Shown here piece by piece: positions 44,700 through 54,242 of a DNA stretch of 64,000 nucleotides (the stretch's first letter is position 1; each line of letters begins with the position of its first letter). The notes under the pieces are model-generated. The model was not told the origin of the DNA. It did no database searches and saw nothing but the letters and a program-made list of their open reading frames with translations. Origin of the DNA: Streptomyces smaragdinus. Its GTDB lineage: Bacteria; Actinomycetota; Actinomycetes; Streptomycetales; Streptomycetaceae. A program made the translations under genes and the position numbers. Location: positions 62,001 to 126,000 of the forward strand of contig NZ_WEGJ01000012.1 in the NCBI RefSeq assembly GCF_009604385.1. Direction: 5' to 3'.

Positions 44700-45896
44700 A
44701 TGCCCGTGCACAGCCCGCTCGACCTCCCCGAAGGCGACCCCTTCGGCCCCGAGAACCTCCCCTACGGCGTCTTCACCACCCCCGGCGACGCCCGCCCGCG
44801 CATCGGTGTCCGCTACGGCGACCACGTCCTCGACGCCGGCGCCGCCGCCCGCGCCGCCGGCTCCCCGCACGCCGAGCTGCTGGCCGCGCCCCTGCTGAAC
44901 CCGCTGCTGGCCGCCGGGCGCCCCGTCTGGACGGCGGTACGGGCCGCGGTACGGGCCTGGCTCACCGAGGACGCCCACCGGGCCGCCGTGGAGCCGCTGC
45001 TGACGCCGCTGGCGGAGGCGGAGATGCGGCTGCCGTTCGAGGTCGCGGACTACGTCGACTTCTACGCCAGCGAGCACCACGCCTCCAACGTCGGCCGCAT
45101 CTTCCGCCCGGACGCCCCCGACCCGCTCACCCCGAACTGGAAACACCTCCCGATCGGTTACCACGGCCGCGCCGGCACGGTCGTAGTCTCCGGCACCCCG
45201 GTCGTACGCCCCTCGGGCCAGCGCAAGACGCCCGCGGACCCCACGCCGGTCTTCGGCCCGTCGGTGCGCCTGGACATCGAGGCGGAGGTCGCCTTCGTGG
45301 TCGGCAGGCCGTCCGCGCGGGGCACGGCGGTGGAGCGCGGGGACCTGCGGGAGCACGTCTTCGGCCTGTGCCTGCTGAACGACTGGTCGGCGCGCGACCT
45401 CCAGGCGTGGGAGTACGTGCCGCTGGGCCCCTTCCTGGGGAAGTCCTTCGCGACGTCCGTGGCGGCCTGGATCACCCCGCTGGAGGCCCTGGAGTCGGCC
45501 CGGACGGCGCCCCCGGTCCGTACCCATCCGCTGCTGCCGTACCTCGACGACTCCGCCGACCGCCCCGACGGCTTCGACCTGCGCATCGAGGTCGTGATCA
45601 ACGGCGAGACGGTGTCCCGCCCGCCGTTCTCCGCGATGTACTGGACGGCCGCCCAGCAGCTGGCCCACCTGACGGTGAACGGCGCCTCGCTGCGTACGGG
45701 CGACGTGTACGCCTCGGGCACGGTCTCCGGCCCCGAGCCGGACCAGCTGGGCTGCCTGCTGGAGCTCACCAAGGGCAAGGGCCCCTACCTCGCGGACGGC
45801 GACGAGGTCGTCCTGCGCGCCTGGGCCCCGGGCCCGCACGGCACGCGGATCGGGCTCGGCGAGGTCCGGGGACAGATCGTCCCGACCAGGTACTGA
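44700..45896 (+). CDS. fahA: fumarylacetoacetase
   Basis: 398 aa. The N-terminal FAH domain and the C-terminal catalytic domain (about 115-398) are complete. DYVDFYASEHHASNVGRIFRP contains the catalytic His and first metal Asp, followed by LDIEAEVAFVVG and NDWSARDLQAWEY with the remaining acidic ligands. It splits fumarylacetoacetate to fumarate and acetoacetate, the last step of tyrosine and homogentisate breakdown. No other genes of that pathway are nearby. A perfect terminator follows. In the 260-base upstream gap, TAATGT (44632-44637) is a possible -10. Confidence 0.92.
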   Translation: MPVHSPLDLPEGDPFGPENLPYGVFTTPGDARPRIGVRYGDHVLDAGAAARAAGSPHAELLAAPLLNPLLAAGRPVWTAVRAAVRAWLTEDAHRAAVEPLLTPLAEAEMRLPFEVADYVDFYASEHHASNVGRIFRPDAPDPLTPNWKHLPIGYHGRAGTVVVSGTPVVRPSGQRKTPADPTPVFGPSVRLDIEAEVAFVVGRPSARGTAVERGDLREHVFGLCLLNDWSARDLQAWEYVPLGPFLGKSFATSVAAWITPLEALESARTAPPVRTHPLLPYLDDSADRPDGFDLRIEVVINGETVSRPPFSAMYWTAAQQLAHLTVNGASLRTGDVYASGTVSGPEPDQLGCLLELTKGKGPYLADGDEVVLRAWAPGPHGTRIGLGEVRGQIVPTRY

Positions 45897-45901
45897 CATA
45901 C

Positions 45902-45939
45902 GAAAACGGCCGGTTCCTTTCGGGGAACCGGCCGTTTTC
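45902..45939. terminator. bidirectional terminator between fahA and nuoN
   Basis: Perfect 16-bp arms GAAAACGGCCGGTTCC and GGAACCGGCCGTTTTC around TTTCGG. The A- and T-runs at the base give U-tracts in both directions, so it ends both fahA and the nuo operon. Confidence 0.9.
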
Positions 45940-45953
45940 CGCTTACGAGGACG

Positions 45954-47606
45954 TCAGCGCACGAAGACGCCCGCGTCCCCCGCGAGGTCCAGGAAGTACT
46001 GCGGCGCCAGCCCCAGCACCAGCGTGACGATCACGCCGATCCCGATCGCCGTCGACGTCAGCGCCGACGGGACCGCCACCGACGGGCCGTCGGCCTGCGG
46101 CTCGCTGAAGAACATCAGCACGATGACGCGTACGTAGAAGAACGCGGCGATCGCCGACGAGATCACACCGATCACGACCAGCGGCATCGCACCGCCGTCC
46201 GCCGCCGCCTTGAACACCGCGAACTTGCCGGAGAACCCGGACGTCAGCGGAATACCGGCGAAGGCCAGCAGGAACACCGCGAACACGGCCGCGACCAGCG
46301 GCGACCGCCGCCCCAGCCCCGCCCACTTCGACAGATGCGTGGCCTCGCCGCCCGCGTCCCGCACCAGCGTGACGACCGCGAAGGCGCCCAGCGTGACGAA
46401 GGAGTACGCGCCCAGATAGAACAGCACCGACGACACGCCCTCCGGCGTAGCCGCCGTCACGCCCGCGAGGATGAAGCCCGCGTGGGCGATGGAGGAGTAC
46501 GCCAGCAGCCGCTTCACGTCCGTCTGCGTGACCGCGAGGATCGCGCCGAGGATCATGGTCGCGATGGCCACGCCCCACATCACCGGCCGCCAGTCCCACC
46601 GCATGCCCGGCAGCACGACGTACAGCAGCCGCAGCAGGGCACCGAACGCGGCGACCTTCGTCGCGGCGGCCATGAAGCCCGTCACCGGCGTCGGGGCGCC
46701 CTGGTAGACGTCCGGGGTCCACATGTGGAACGGCACGGCGCCGACCTTGAACAGCAGCCCGACCAGGATCATCGCGCCGCCGATGAGCAGCAGCGCGTCG
46801 TTGCCCATGGTCCCGGCGAGCGCCGGGTCGATCGTCTTCTTCGTGCCCTCGACGACGTCGGCGATCCCGGCGTACGTGACGGTGCCGGAGTAGCCGTACA
46901 GCAGCGCGATGCCGAAGAGCAGGAACGCGGAGGAGAAGGCGCCGAGCAGGAAGTACTTGACCGCGGCCTCCTGCGACATGAACCGCTTGCGGCGGGCCAG
47001 GGCGCACAGCAGGTACAGCGGCAGCGAGAAGACCTCCAGCGCGACGAAGAGCGTCAGCAGATCGTTCGCGGCGGGGAAGAGCAGCATGCCGGAGACGGCG
47101 AACATCACCAGCGGGTAGACCTCGGTGGTGGTGAACCCGGCCTTCACGGCGGCCTGCTCGGCCTCACCGCCCGGCACCGCCGAGCCCTGCGCGGCGAACG
47201 AGTCCACGTGCCGCCCGTGCTGCTGCGGATCCAGCCGCCGTTCGGCGAACGTGAGCACCGCGACGATCGACACCAGCAGGATGGTCCCCTGCAGGAACAG
47301 CGCCGGCCCGTCCACGGCCACGGCGCCGACCGCGACGATCCCGGCCTCCTTGGCCGCGTAGCCGTCGGTCGCCAGCCAGATCACCGCGCCGAACGCGGCG
47401 ACCAGACCGGCGATCGCCAGCACGGTCTGCGCCCAGTAGCGCGAGCGGCGCGGCAGGAACGCCTCGACCAGCACGCCCAGGATGGCCACGCCGATGACGA
47501 TCAGCGTCGGCGACATCTGGCCGTACTCGAAGTCCGGGGCCTTGAAGTCCGGCGCCGACCCCTGCGCCACTGTCCACAGGCTGTGGACAGGGTAGATGGT
47601 GCTCAC
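45954..47606 (-). CDS. nuoN: NADH-quinone oxidoreductase subunit N
   Basis: 550 aa, antiporter-like membrane subunit with about 14 helices. LFKVGAVPFHMWTPDVYQGAP and RLLAYSSIAHAGFILAG are the family motifs. It is the last gene of the 14-gene nuo operon. The GTG start overlaps the nuoM stop as GTGA. Confidence 0.95.
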   Translation of the reverse strand: MSTIYPVHSLWTVAQGSAPDFKAPDFEYGQMSPTLIVIGVAILGVLVEAFLPRRSRYWAQTVLAIAGLVAAFGAVIWLATDGYAAKEAGIVAVGAVAVDGPALFLQGTILLVSIVAVLTFAERRLDPQQHGRHVDSFAAQGSAVPGGEAEQAAVKAGFTTTEVYPLVMFAVSGMLLFPAANDLLTLFVALEVFSLPLYLLCALARRKRFMSQEAAVKYFLLGAFSSAFLLFGIALLYGYSGTVTYAGIADVVEGTKKTIDPALAGTMGNDALLLIGGAMILVGLLFKVGAVPFHMWTPDVYQGAPTPVTGFMAAATKVAAFGALLRLLYVVLPGMRWDWRPVMWGVAIATMILGAILAVTQTDVKRLLAYSSIAHAGFILAGVTAATPEGVSSVLFYLGAYSFVTLGAFAVVTLVRDAGGEATHLSKWAGLGRRSPLVAAVFAVFLLAFAGIPLTSGFSGKFAVFKAAADGGAMPLVVIGVISSAIAAFFYVRVIVLMFFSEPQADGPSVAVPSALTSTAIGIGVIVTLVLGLAPQYFLDLAGDAGVFVR

Positions 47607-49255
47607 TTGTGGCCTCCGTCAGCGGTCTCACCCTGGGCCGCCGGCTGGTAGTCGAACCAGCCCCCGTCCGTGGTGACGGCGTGGTCGGGCTCGGGGTCCT
47701 TCTTCTGTACGTCCGACATCGACCGCTCCACCGCCGGGTTGACGATCTCCGTCAGCGGCTTCGGGTAGATGCCGAGGCCGATCAGCAGCGCGATCAGCGG
47801 GGCCACCACGAGCACCTCGCGGACCCGCAGGTCCGGCAGCTTCGCCACGCTCTCCTTGACCGGTCCGGTCATCGTGCGCTGGTAGAGGACCAGCACGTAC
47901 AGCGCGGCGAGGATGATGCCCAGGGTGGCGACGATGCCGACAGCCGGATAGCGGGCGAACGCCCCGACCAGCACCAGGAACTCGCTGACGAACGGCGCCA
48001 GCCCCGGCAGCGACAGCGTCGCGAGCCCGCCGACCAGGAACGTCCCGGCCAGCACCGGCGCCACCTTCTGCACGCCGCCGTAGTCGGCGATGAGCCGCGA
48101 GCCGCGCCGGGAGATCAGGAAGCCGGCCACCAGCATCAGCGCGGCGGTCGAGATCCCGTGGTTGACCATGTACAGCGTGGCGCCGCTCTGGCCCTGGGAC
48201 GTCATCACGAAGACGCCGAGGACGATGAACCCGAAGTGGGAGATCGACGCGTACGCGATCAGCCGCTTGATGTCGCGCTGTCCGACGGCCAGCAGCGCGC
48301 CGTAGATGATGGAGATCAGCGAGAGCACCAGGATCACCGGCGTCGCCCAGTCGCTGGCCTCGGGGAAGAGCCCGAGGCAGAAGCGGAGCATCGCGAAGGT
48401 GCCGACCTTGTCGACCACCGCGGTGATGAGCACCGCGACGGGCGCCGTGGCCTCGCCCATGGCGTTGGGCAGCCAGGTGTGCAGCGGGAACAGCGGGGCC
48501 TTGACGGCGAAGGCGAAGAAGAAGCCGAGGAACAGCCACCGTTCGGTGTTCGTCCCCAGCGTCAGATCGCCGTTCGCGCGGGCCTCGAGGATCTGCGGCA
48601 GGGAGAACGTCCCCGTACCGAGGTCGTCGGCGGTGGCGACGTACAGGCCGATCACCGCGGCCAGCATGATCAGACCGCCGGCCAGGTTGTAGAGGAGGAA
48701 CTTCACGGCCGCGTACGAGCGCTGCTTCGCCGCCTCGTCCTCACCATGCTCGTGAGCGCGGTCGCCGAAGCCGCCGATCAGGAAGTACAGCGGGATCAGC
48801 ATGGCTTCGAAGAAGACGTAGAAGAGGAAGATGTCCGTCGCCTCGAAGGAGACGACGACCATCGCCTCGACGGCCAGGATCAGGGCGAAGAAGCCCTGCG
48901 TCGGCCGCCACCGGGAGGACGTGGTCTCCAGGGGATCCGCGTCGTTCCAGCCCGCCCCGATGATGAACGGGATCAGCAGCGTGGTGAGCAGGATGAGCGC
49001 GACGCCGATGCCGTCCACGCCCAGGTCGTAGCGGAGCCCGAAGTCCTTGATCCAGGTGTGGGACTCGGTGAGCTGGAACCGGTCGCCGCCCGGTTCGAAG
49101 CGCACGGCGATCACGGCGGCCAGCACCAGTGTCGCCACGGACACCAGCAGCGCCAGCCACTTCGCGGCCGTACGCCGGGCCGCGGGCACCGCGGCCGTGG
49201 CGATCGCCCCGAGGGCGGGGACCGCGGCCGTCGCCGTCAGCAGTGGGAAAGACAT
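47603..49255 (-). CDS. nuoM: NADH-quinone oxidoreductase subunit M
   Basis: 550 aa, proton-pumping antiporter-like subunit. It contains FEAMLIPLYFLIGGFG, VKAPLFPLHTWLPNAMGEA and RLIAYASISHFGFIVLGV with the conserved Glu and Lys residues. A His/Glu-rich insertion (RAHEHGEDEAAKQ) follows the Glu helix, as often seen in actinobacteria. It starts one base after the nuoL stop. Confidence 0.95.
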   Translation of the reverse strand: MSFPLLTATAAVPALGAIATAAVPAARRTAAKWLALLVSVATLVLAAVIAVRFEPGGDRFQLTESHTWIKDFGLRYDLGVDGIGVALILLTTLLIPFIIGAGWNDADPLETTSSRWRPTQGFFALILAVEAMVVVSFEATDIFLFYVFFEAMLIPLYFLIGGFGDRAHEHGEDEAAKQRSYAAVKFLLYNLAGGLIMLAAVIGLYVATADDLGTGTFSLPQILEARANGDLTLGTNTERWLFLGFFFAFAVKAPLFPLHTWLPNAMGEATAPVAVLITAVVDKVGTFAMLRFCLGLFPEASDWATPVILVLSLISIIYGALLAVGQRDIKRLIAYASISHFGFIVLGVFVMTSQGQSGATLYMVNHGISTAALMLVAGFLISRRGSRLIADYGGVQKVAPVLAGTFLVGGLATLSLPGLAPFVSEFLVLVGAFARYPAVGIVATLGIILAALYVLVLYQRTMTGPVKESVAKLPDLRVREVLVVAPLIALLIGLGIYPKPLTEIVNPAVERSMSDVQKKDPEPDHAVTTDGGWFDYQPAAQGETADGGHK

Positions 49256-49256
49256 A

Positions 49257-51152
49257 TCAGACCGCCCTCATCAGCAGGGTGGCGGCGATGAGCACCGCCG
49301 CGCCGCCGAACATCGAGACCGCGTACGAACGGGCGAAGCCGTTCTGCATCCGCCGCGCCCGCGACGACAACCCGCCCACGGTGGCCGCGGTGGTGTTGAC
49401 GACACCGTCGACGACCGAGTGGTCCAGGAAGACCAGACCGCGGGTCAGATACTCGCCGGGCTTGACCAGGACCACGTGGTTGAAGTCGTCCTGGAGCAGA
49501 TCGCGCCGGGCGGCGCGGGTGAGCAGGGAGCCGCGCGGGGCGACAACGGGCACCGTACGGCGGCCGTACATCAGCCAGGCCCCGACGACACCGATCGCCA
49601 TACAGGCCAGGGCGGCGCCGGAGATGACGCCCGCGCCGTACGCGGGATCGCCGTGCTCGTGCGAGGTCACCGGCTCCAGCCACTTCAGGAACCGGTCGCC
49701 GACGGCGAAGAACCCGCCGGCGAAGACCGATCCGAAGGCCAGCAGGATCATCGGGACCGTCATGGACTTGGGCGACTCGTGCGGGTGCGGCTCGTTGCCC
49801 TCGGCGTCGGGCTGCCAGCGCTTCTCGCCGAAGAACGTCATGAGCATCATCCGCGTCATGTAGAACGCGGTGATCGCCGCGCCGAGCAGCGTGACGGCGC
49901 CCAGGATCAGGCCCTGCGTACCGCCCTTGGCGAACGCGGCCTCGATGATCCCGTCCTTGGAGAAGAACCCGGACAGCGGGAACATGCCGATGATGGCCAG
50001 ATAGCCGAGCCCGAACGTCCAGAAGGTGACCGGCATGTGCTTGCGCAGCGCGCCGTACTTCCGCATGTCGACCTCGTCGTTCATGCCGTGCATGACCGAA
50101 CCGGCGCCGAGGAACAGGCCCGCCTTGAAGAAGCCGTGCGTGACCAGGTGCATGATCGCGAAGACGTAGCCGATGGGGCCGAGGCCCGCGGCCAGCACCA
50201 TGTAGCCGATCTGCGACATGGTCGAACCGGCGAGGGACTTCTTGATGTCGTCCTTCGCGCAACCGACGATCGCACCAAAGAGCAGCGTGACCGCGCCGAC
50301 CACAACGACCGCGGTCTGCGCGTCGGGCGCCCCGTTGAAGATCGCCCCCGACCGCACGATCAGATACACACCGGCCGTGACCATCGTCGCCGCGTGGATG
50401 AGCGCCGACACCGGGGTCGGGCCCTCCATCGCGTCGCCGAGCCAGGACTGCAGCGGCACCTGCGCCGACTTGCCGCACGCGGCGAGCAGCAGCATCAGGC
50501 CGATCGCCGTGAGCTTGCCCTCCGACGTCTCACCCGCCGCGCCCAGCACCGGCCCGAAGGCGAAGGAGCCGAACGTGGTGAACATCAGCATGATCGCGAC
50601 GGACAGTCCGACGTCACCGACGCGGTTGACGATGAACGCCTTCTTCGCCGCGGTCGCCGCGCTGGGCTTGTGCTGCCAGAAGCCGATGAGCAGGTACGAG
50701 GCGAGGCCCACGCCCTCCCAGCCGACGTACAGCAGCAGGTAGTTGTCCGCGATGACGAGCAGCAGCATCGCCGCGAGGAACAGGTTCAGGAAACCGAAGA
50801 ACCGGCGCCGGCGCTCGTCGTGCTCCATGTACCCCATCGAGTACATGTGGATCAGCGACCCGACACCCGTGATCAGCAGCACGAACGTCATGGACAGCTG
50901 GTCCAGCTGGAACCCGACGTCGGCCTGGAAGCCCTCCACCGGGATCCAGCTCAAGACGGTGGTGTGCAGGCCCCGCTGCTCCGGGTCCTTGCCGAGCATG
51001 TCGGCGAAGAGCGCCAGACCGATTCCGAAGGACGCGAACGAGAGCACCGTGCCGAGGACGTGCCCGATCCCGTCCAGCCTTCGCCCGCCGCAGAGCAGCA
51101 GGGCAGCGCCGAGCAACGGCACCGCGACGAGCAATCCGATGAGTGACTCCAC
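49257..51152 (-). CDS. nuoL: NADH-quinone oxidoreductase subunit L
   Basis: 631 aa, the distal antiporter-like subunit with the lateral helix. YLLLYVGWEGVGLASYLLIGF, KSAQVPLQSWLGDAMEGPTP and SLAGSTMSQIGYM are the motifs. GTG start at 51152, 13 bases after the nuoK stop. Confidence 0.95.
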   Translation of the reverse strand: MESLIGLLVAVPLLGAALLLCGGRRLDGIGHVLGTVLSFASFGIGLALFADMLGKDPEQRGLHTTVLSWIPVEGFQADVGFQLDQLSMTFVLLITGVGSLIHMYSMGYMEHDERRRRFFGFLNLFLAAMLLLVIADNYLLLYVGWEGVGLASYLLIGFWQHKPSAATAAKKAFIVNRVGDVGLSVAIMLMFTTFGSFAFGPVLGAAGETSEGKLTAIGLMLLLAACGKSAQVPLQSWLGDAMEGPTPVSALIHAATMVTAGVYLIVRSGAIFNGAPDAQTAVVVVGAVTLLFGAIVGCAKDDIKKSLAGSTMSQIGYMVLAAGLGPIGYVFAIMHLVTHGFFKAGLFLGAGSVMHGMNDEVDMRKYGALRKHMPVTFWTFGLGYLAIIGMFPLSGFFSKDGIIEAAFAKGGTQGLILGAVTLLGAAITAFYMTRMMLMTFFGEKRWQPDAEGNEPHPHESPKSMTVPMILLAFGSVFAGGFFAVGDRFLKWLEPVTSHEHGDPAYGAGVISGAALACMAIGVVGAWLMYGRRTVPVVAPRGSLLTRAARRDLLQDDFNHVVLVKPGEYLTRGLVFLDHSVVDGVVNTTAATVGGLSSRARRMQNGFARSYAVSMFGGAAVLIAATLLMRAV

Positions 51153-51165
51153 TGGAACGTACCCC

Positions 51166-51465
51166 TTACAGCTTCATCAGGCTGGCGTCGTCGACCGAGG
51201 CCGAGTGACGGGAGCGGTAGAGCGCGACGATGATCGCGAGGCCGACCACCACCTCCGCTGCGGCGACGACCATCACGAAGAACGCGATGACCTGGCCGTC
51301 GAGGTTGCCGTGCAGCCGGGAGAAGGTGACGAGCGCCAGATTGCAGGCGTTCAGCATCAGCTCGACGCACATGAAGACGATGATCGCGTTACGCCGGATC
51401 AGCACCCCGGACGCCCCGATGGTGAACAGCAGGGCGGCCAGATACAGGTAGTTGACCGGATTCAC
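51166..51465 (-). CDS. nuoK: NADH-quinone oxidoreductase subunit K
   Basis: 99 aa, three transmembrane helices; CVELMLNACNLALVTF carries the conserved Glu. Part of the membrane arm proton path. The GTG start overlaps the nuoJ stop by four bases. Confidence 0.95.
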   Translation of the reverse strand: MNPVNYLYLAALLFTIGASGVLIRRNAIIVFMCVELMLNACNLALVTFSRLHGNLDGQVIAFFVMVVAAAEVVVGLAIIVALYRSRHSASVDDASLMKL

Positions 51466-52307
51466 TTCGCCTCCACCTCCTTCTTCTTCTCCTGCGGCGG
51501 CTTGTTGGCGGTCCGCTTCTGACCCTGGTAGTCGGCCGTGCGCTGCTCGAGCGCCGCGAGCTCACCCATCGCCTGCTCGGACACGTCGCGGATCTGGCCG
51601 CGGGAGCGCAGCGTCTTGTTGACGGTGAGCTCGGACGGGCTGCCGTCGGGCAGCAGGCCCGCGATGTCGACCGCGTTGTGCCGGGCGTAGACGCCGGGGG
51701 CGGGCAGCGGCGTGACCTGCGTGCCGTCCTTCACCCGGGCCTCGGCCTGCTCGCGCTGGGTGAGCGGACGCTCGGTGCGCTCGCGGTGGGTGAGGACCAT
51801 ACCGGCGACGGCGGCGGTGATCAGCAGCGCGCCGGTGATCTCGAAGGCGAAGATGTACTTGGTGAAGACCAGCTCCGCCAGCCCCCGGACGTTGCCGGGC
51901 TTGTTGGCCGCGGTGAGCCCCGTGAACTCGGTGATCTTCGCGTTGGCGATCCCGGCCATCAGCAGGACGCCGAAGCCGATCCCGCAGACGGCGGCGAGGA
52001 TCCGCTGGCCCTTGATGGTCTCCTTCAGGGAGTCCGCCGCGGTGATGCCGACGAGCATCAGCACGAAGAGGAACAGCATCATGACGGCGCCGGTGTAGAC
52101 GACGATCTGTACGACGCCCAGGAAGTAGGCGCCGTTGGCGAGGTAGAACATCGCCAGGATCACCATCGTGCCGGCGAGGCAGAGCGCCGAGTGCACGGCG
52201 CGCTTCAGCATCACCGTGCCCAGCGCGCCCGCCACGGCGAAGACCGCCAGCACCCAGAACTGGGTGGCCTCTCCGGTGGAGGTCTGGTAGGCAGCCAGCG
52301 TGTTCAT
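51462..52307 (-). CDS. nuoJ: NADH-quinone oxidoreductase subunit J
   Basis: 281 aa. Five transmembrane helices occupy residues 1-175 (FLGVVQIVVYTGAVMMLFLFV is the helix 3 motif). About 100 further residues are hydrophilic and end in a Lys/Glu run, a tail seen in actinobacterial NuoJ and absent from nuoJ2 here. The ATG at 52307 overlaps the nuoI stop as ATGA. Confidence 0.93.
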   Translation of the reverse strand: MNTLAAYQTSTGEATQFWVLAVFAVAGALGTVMLKRAVHSALCLAGTMVILAMFYLANGAYFLGVVQIVVYTGAVMMLFLFVLMLVGITAADSLKETIKGQRILAAVCGIGFGVLLMAGIANAKITEFTGLTAANKPGNVRGLAELVFTKYIFAFEITGALLITAAVAGMVLTHRERTERPLTQREQAEARVKDGTQVTPLPAPGVYARHNAVDIAGLLPDGSPSELTVNKTLRSRGQIRDVSEQAMGELAALEQRTADYQGQKRTANKPPQEKKKEVEAK

Positions 52308-52894
52308 GCCGTGGCCTCCTCTGCGGCGGGCTCCTCGCCCTTCGATACGGCGGCCTGACGCTCCGTACCGGGCGCGGCCTCGGTGACGAGCCCCGCGTAG
52401 TAGTCCTTCTCCGTCATCCCGGGGAAGATCGCGTGCGGGCTGTCGACCATGCCCTCCGTCAGCCCCACGAGCAGCTCGTCCTTGGTGTAGATGAGCGAGG
52501 AACGGGAGGTGTTGGCGAGCTCGTACTCGTTGGTCATGGTGAGCGCCCGGGTCGGGCAGGCCTCGACGCACAGTCCGCACAGGATGCAGCGCAGATAGTT
52601 GATCTGGTACGTCCGGCCGTAGCGCTCGCCCGGCGAGTAGCGTTCCTCGTCGGTGTTGTCGGCGCCCTCCACGTAGATGGCGTCGGCCGGACAGGCCCAG
52701 GCGCAGAGCTCGCAGCCGATGCACTTCTCCAGGCCGTCCGGGTGCCGGTTGAGCTGGTGGCGGCCGTGGAAGCGCGGTGCGGTGGGCTTCTTGTACTCCG
52801 GGTACTGCTCGGTCAGCCGCTTCTTGAACATGGCCTTGAAGGTCACGCCGAAGCCGGCGACGGGATTGAGCCGCTTGGGCTTCTCGTCAGACAC
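52304..52894 (-). CDS. nuoI: NADH-quinone oxidoreductase subunit I
   Basis: 196 aa with two 4Fe-4S motifs, CIGCELCAWACP and CILCGLCVEACP (clusters N6a and N6b). It carries electrons from the NuoEFG module to NuoB. GTG start, overlapping the 3' end of nuoH by eight bases. Confidence 0.95.
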   Translation of the reverse strand: MSDEKPKRLNPVAGFGVTFKAMFKKRLTEQYPEYKKPTAPRFHGRHQLNRHPDGLEKCIGCELCAWACPADAIYVEGADNTDEERYSPGERYGRTYQINYLRCILCGLCVEACPTRALTMTNEYELANTSRSSLIYTKDELLVGLTEGMVDSPHAIFPGMTEKDYYAGLVTEAAPGTERQAAVSKGEEPAAEEATA

Positions 52895-54242
52895 CGTCAG
52901 CCTCCTTGTTGCCCTCTGCGGTGGTCTCGGGTGCCGTACCCACGAGTTCCCGCTGCTGCCGCGAGGGGCGGCGCGGGACGGGCGGCAGGGTCTGTCCGGG
53001 CAGCGGCGGTACGGGGAAGCCGCCCGCCATGGGATCGAAGTCCTTCTTGTCGTACGCGGCCTGCGCGGCCGCCGCCTTCTCCTCCCGCTCGCGGAAGAAG
53101 TCCACGAGGAAGGACAGGAGCAGCAGCACGATCACGCCGCCGACGACGTACAGGACGATGTCCTGGAAGTCCTTCCCCTCGTTGTTCAGCGCCCGGACCG
53201 TGGCGACCAGCATCAGCCAGACCATGGAGACCGGGATCAGGACCTTCCAGCCCAGCTTCATGAACTGGTCGTAGCGCACCCGGGGCAGCGCGGCGCGGAT
53301 CCACACGAAGAAGAAGATCAGCGCGACGAGCTTGCCGGTGAACCAGAGCATCGGCCACCAGCCGGTGTTGGCGCCCTCCCAGACGGTGCTGATGGGCGCC
53401 GGGGCGCGCCAGCCGCCGAGGAAGAGCGTCACCGCGATGGCGGAGACGGTCACCAGGTGGACGTACTCGGAGAGCATGAAGAGCGCGAACTTGATCGACG
53501 AGTACTCGGTGTTGAAGCCGCCGACCAGGTCGCCCTCGGACTCCGGCATGTCGAAGGGCGCGCGGTGCGCCTCACCGACCATGGACACCAGGTAGATCAG
53601 GAACGAGACCGGCAGCAGGATCGCGAACCAGCGTCCCTCCTGGGCCTCGACGATCGTCGAGGTGGACATGGAGCCCGAGTACATGAAGACGGCCGCGAAC
53701 GACAGGCCCATCGCGACCTCGTACGAGATCACCTGGGCCGTCGCGCGCACCCCGCCGAGCAGCGGGTACGTCGAGCCGGACGACCAGCCGGCCAGCACCA
53801 CGCCGTAGGCGGCGATGGAGCCGGTGGCCAGGACGAAGAGCATCGCGACCGGGAGGTCGGTGAGCTGCATCGTGGTGCGCTCGCCGAAGATCGAGATCTG
53901 GTTGTCGGCGGGGCCGAAGGGGATCACCGCGATGGCCATGAAGGCCGGGACCGTCGCGAGGATCGGCGCCAGGACGAAGACGAACTTCGCGGCGCCCTTG
54001 ACCGTGAGGTCTTCCTTCAGCATGAGCTTCACGCCGTCGGCGAGCGACTGCAGCATGCCCCAGGGGCCGTGCCGGTTGGGGCCGATGCGCAGCTGCATCC
54101 AGCCGACGACCTTGCGCTCGGCGACGATCGAGATGAGGACCGTCAGCATCAGGAACGCGAAGCAGAAGACCGCCTTGAGCAGGACGAGCCACCACACGTC
54201 GCGGCCGAACATGGTGAGGTCTTCGGTGGCGGCGAGGATCAT
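52887..54242 (-). CDS. nuoH: NADH-quinone oxidoreductase subunit H
   Basis: 451 aa, eight or nine transmembrane helices. RIGPNRHGPWGMLQSLADGVK and EAHRAPFDMPESEGDLVGG are typical NuoH loops that line the quinone chamber. The last 90 or so residues are hydrophilic (Pro-rich: PPLPGQTLPPVPRRPSR), an actinobacterial extension. The ATG overlaps the nuoG stop as ATGA. Confidence 0.95.
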   Translation of the reverse strand: MILAATEDLTMFGRDVWWLVLLKAVFCFAFLMLTVLISIVAERKVVGWMQLRIGPNRHGPWGMLQSLADGVKLMLKEDLTVKGAAKFVFVLAPILATVPAFMAIAVIPFGPADNQISIFGERTTMQLTDLPVAMLFVLATGSIAAYGVVLAGWSSGSTYPLLGGVRATAQVISYEVAMGLSFAAVFMYSGSMSTSTIVEAQEGRWFAILLPVSFLIYLVSMVGEAHRAPFDMPESEGDLVGGFNTEYSSIKFALFMLSEYVHLVTVSAIAVTLFLGGWRAPAPISTVWEGANTGWWPMLWFTGKLVALIFFFVWIRAALPRVRYDQFMKLGWKVLIPVSMVWLMLVATVRALNNEGKDFQDIVLYVVGGVIVLLLLSFLVDFFREREEKAAAAQAAYDKKDFDPMAGGFPVPPLPGQTLPPVPRRPSRQQRELVGTAPETTAEGNKEADGV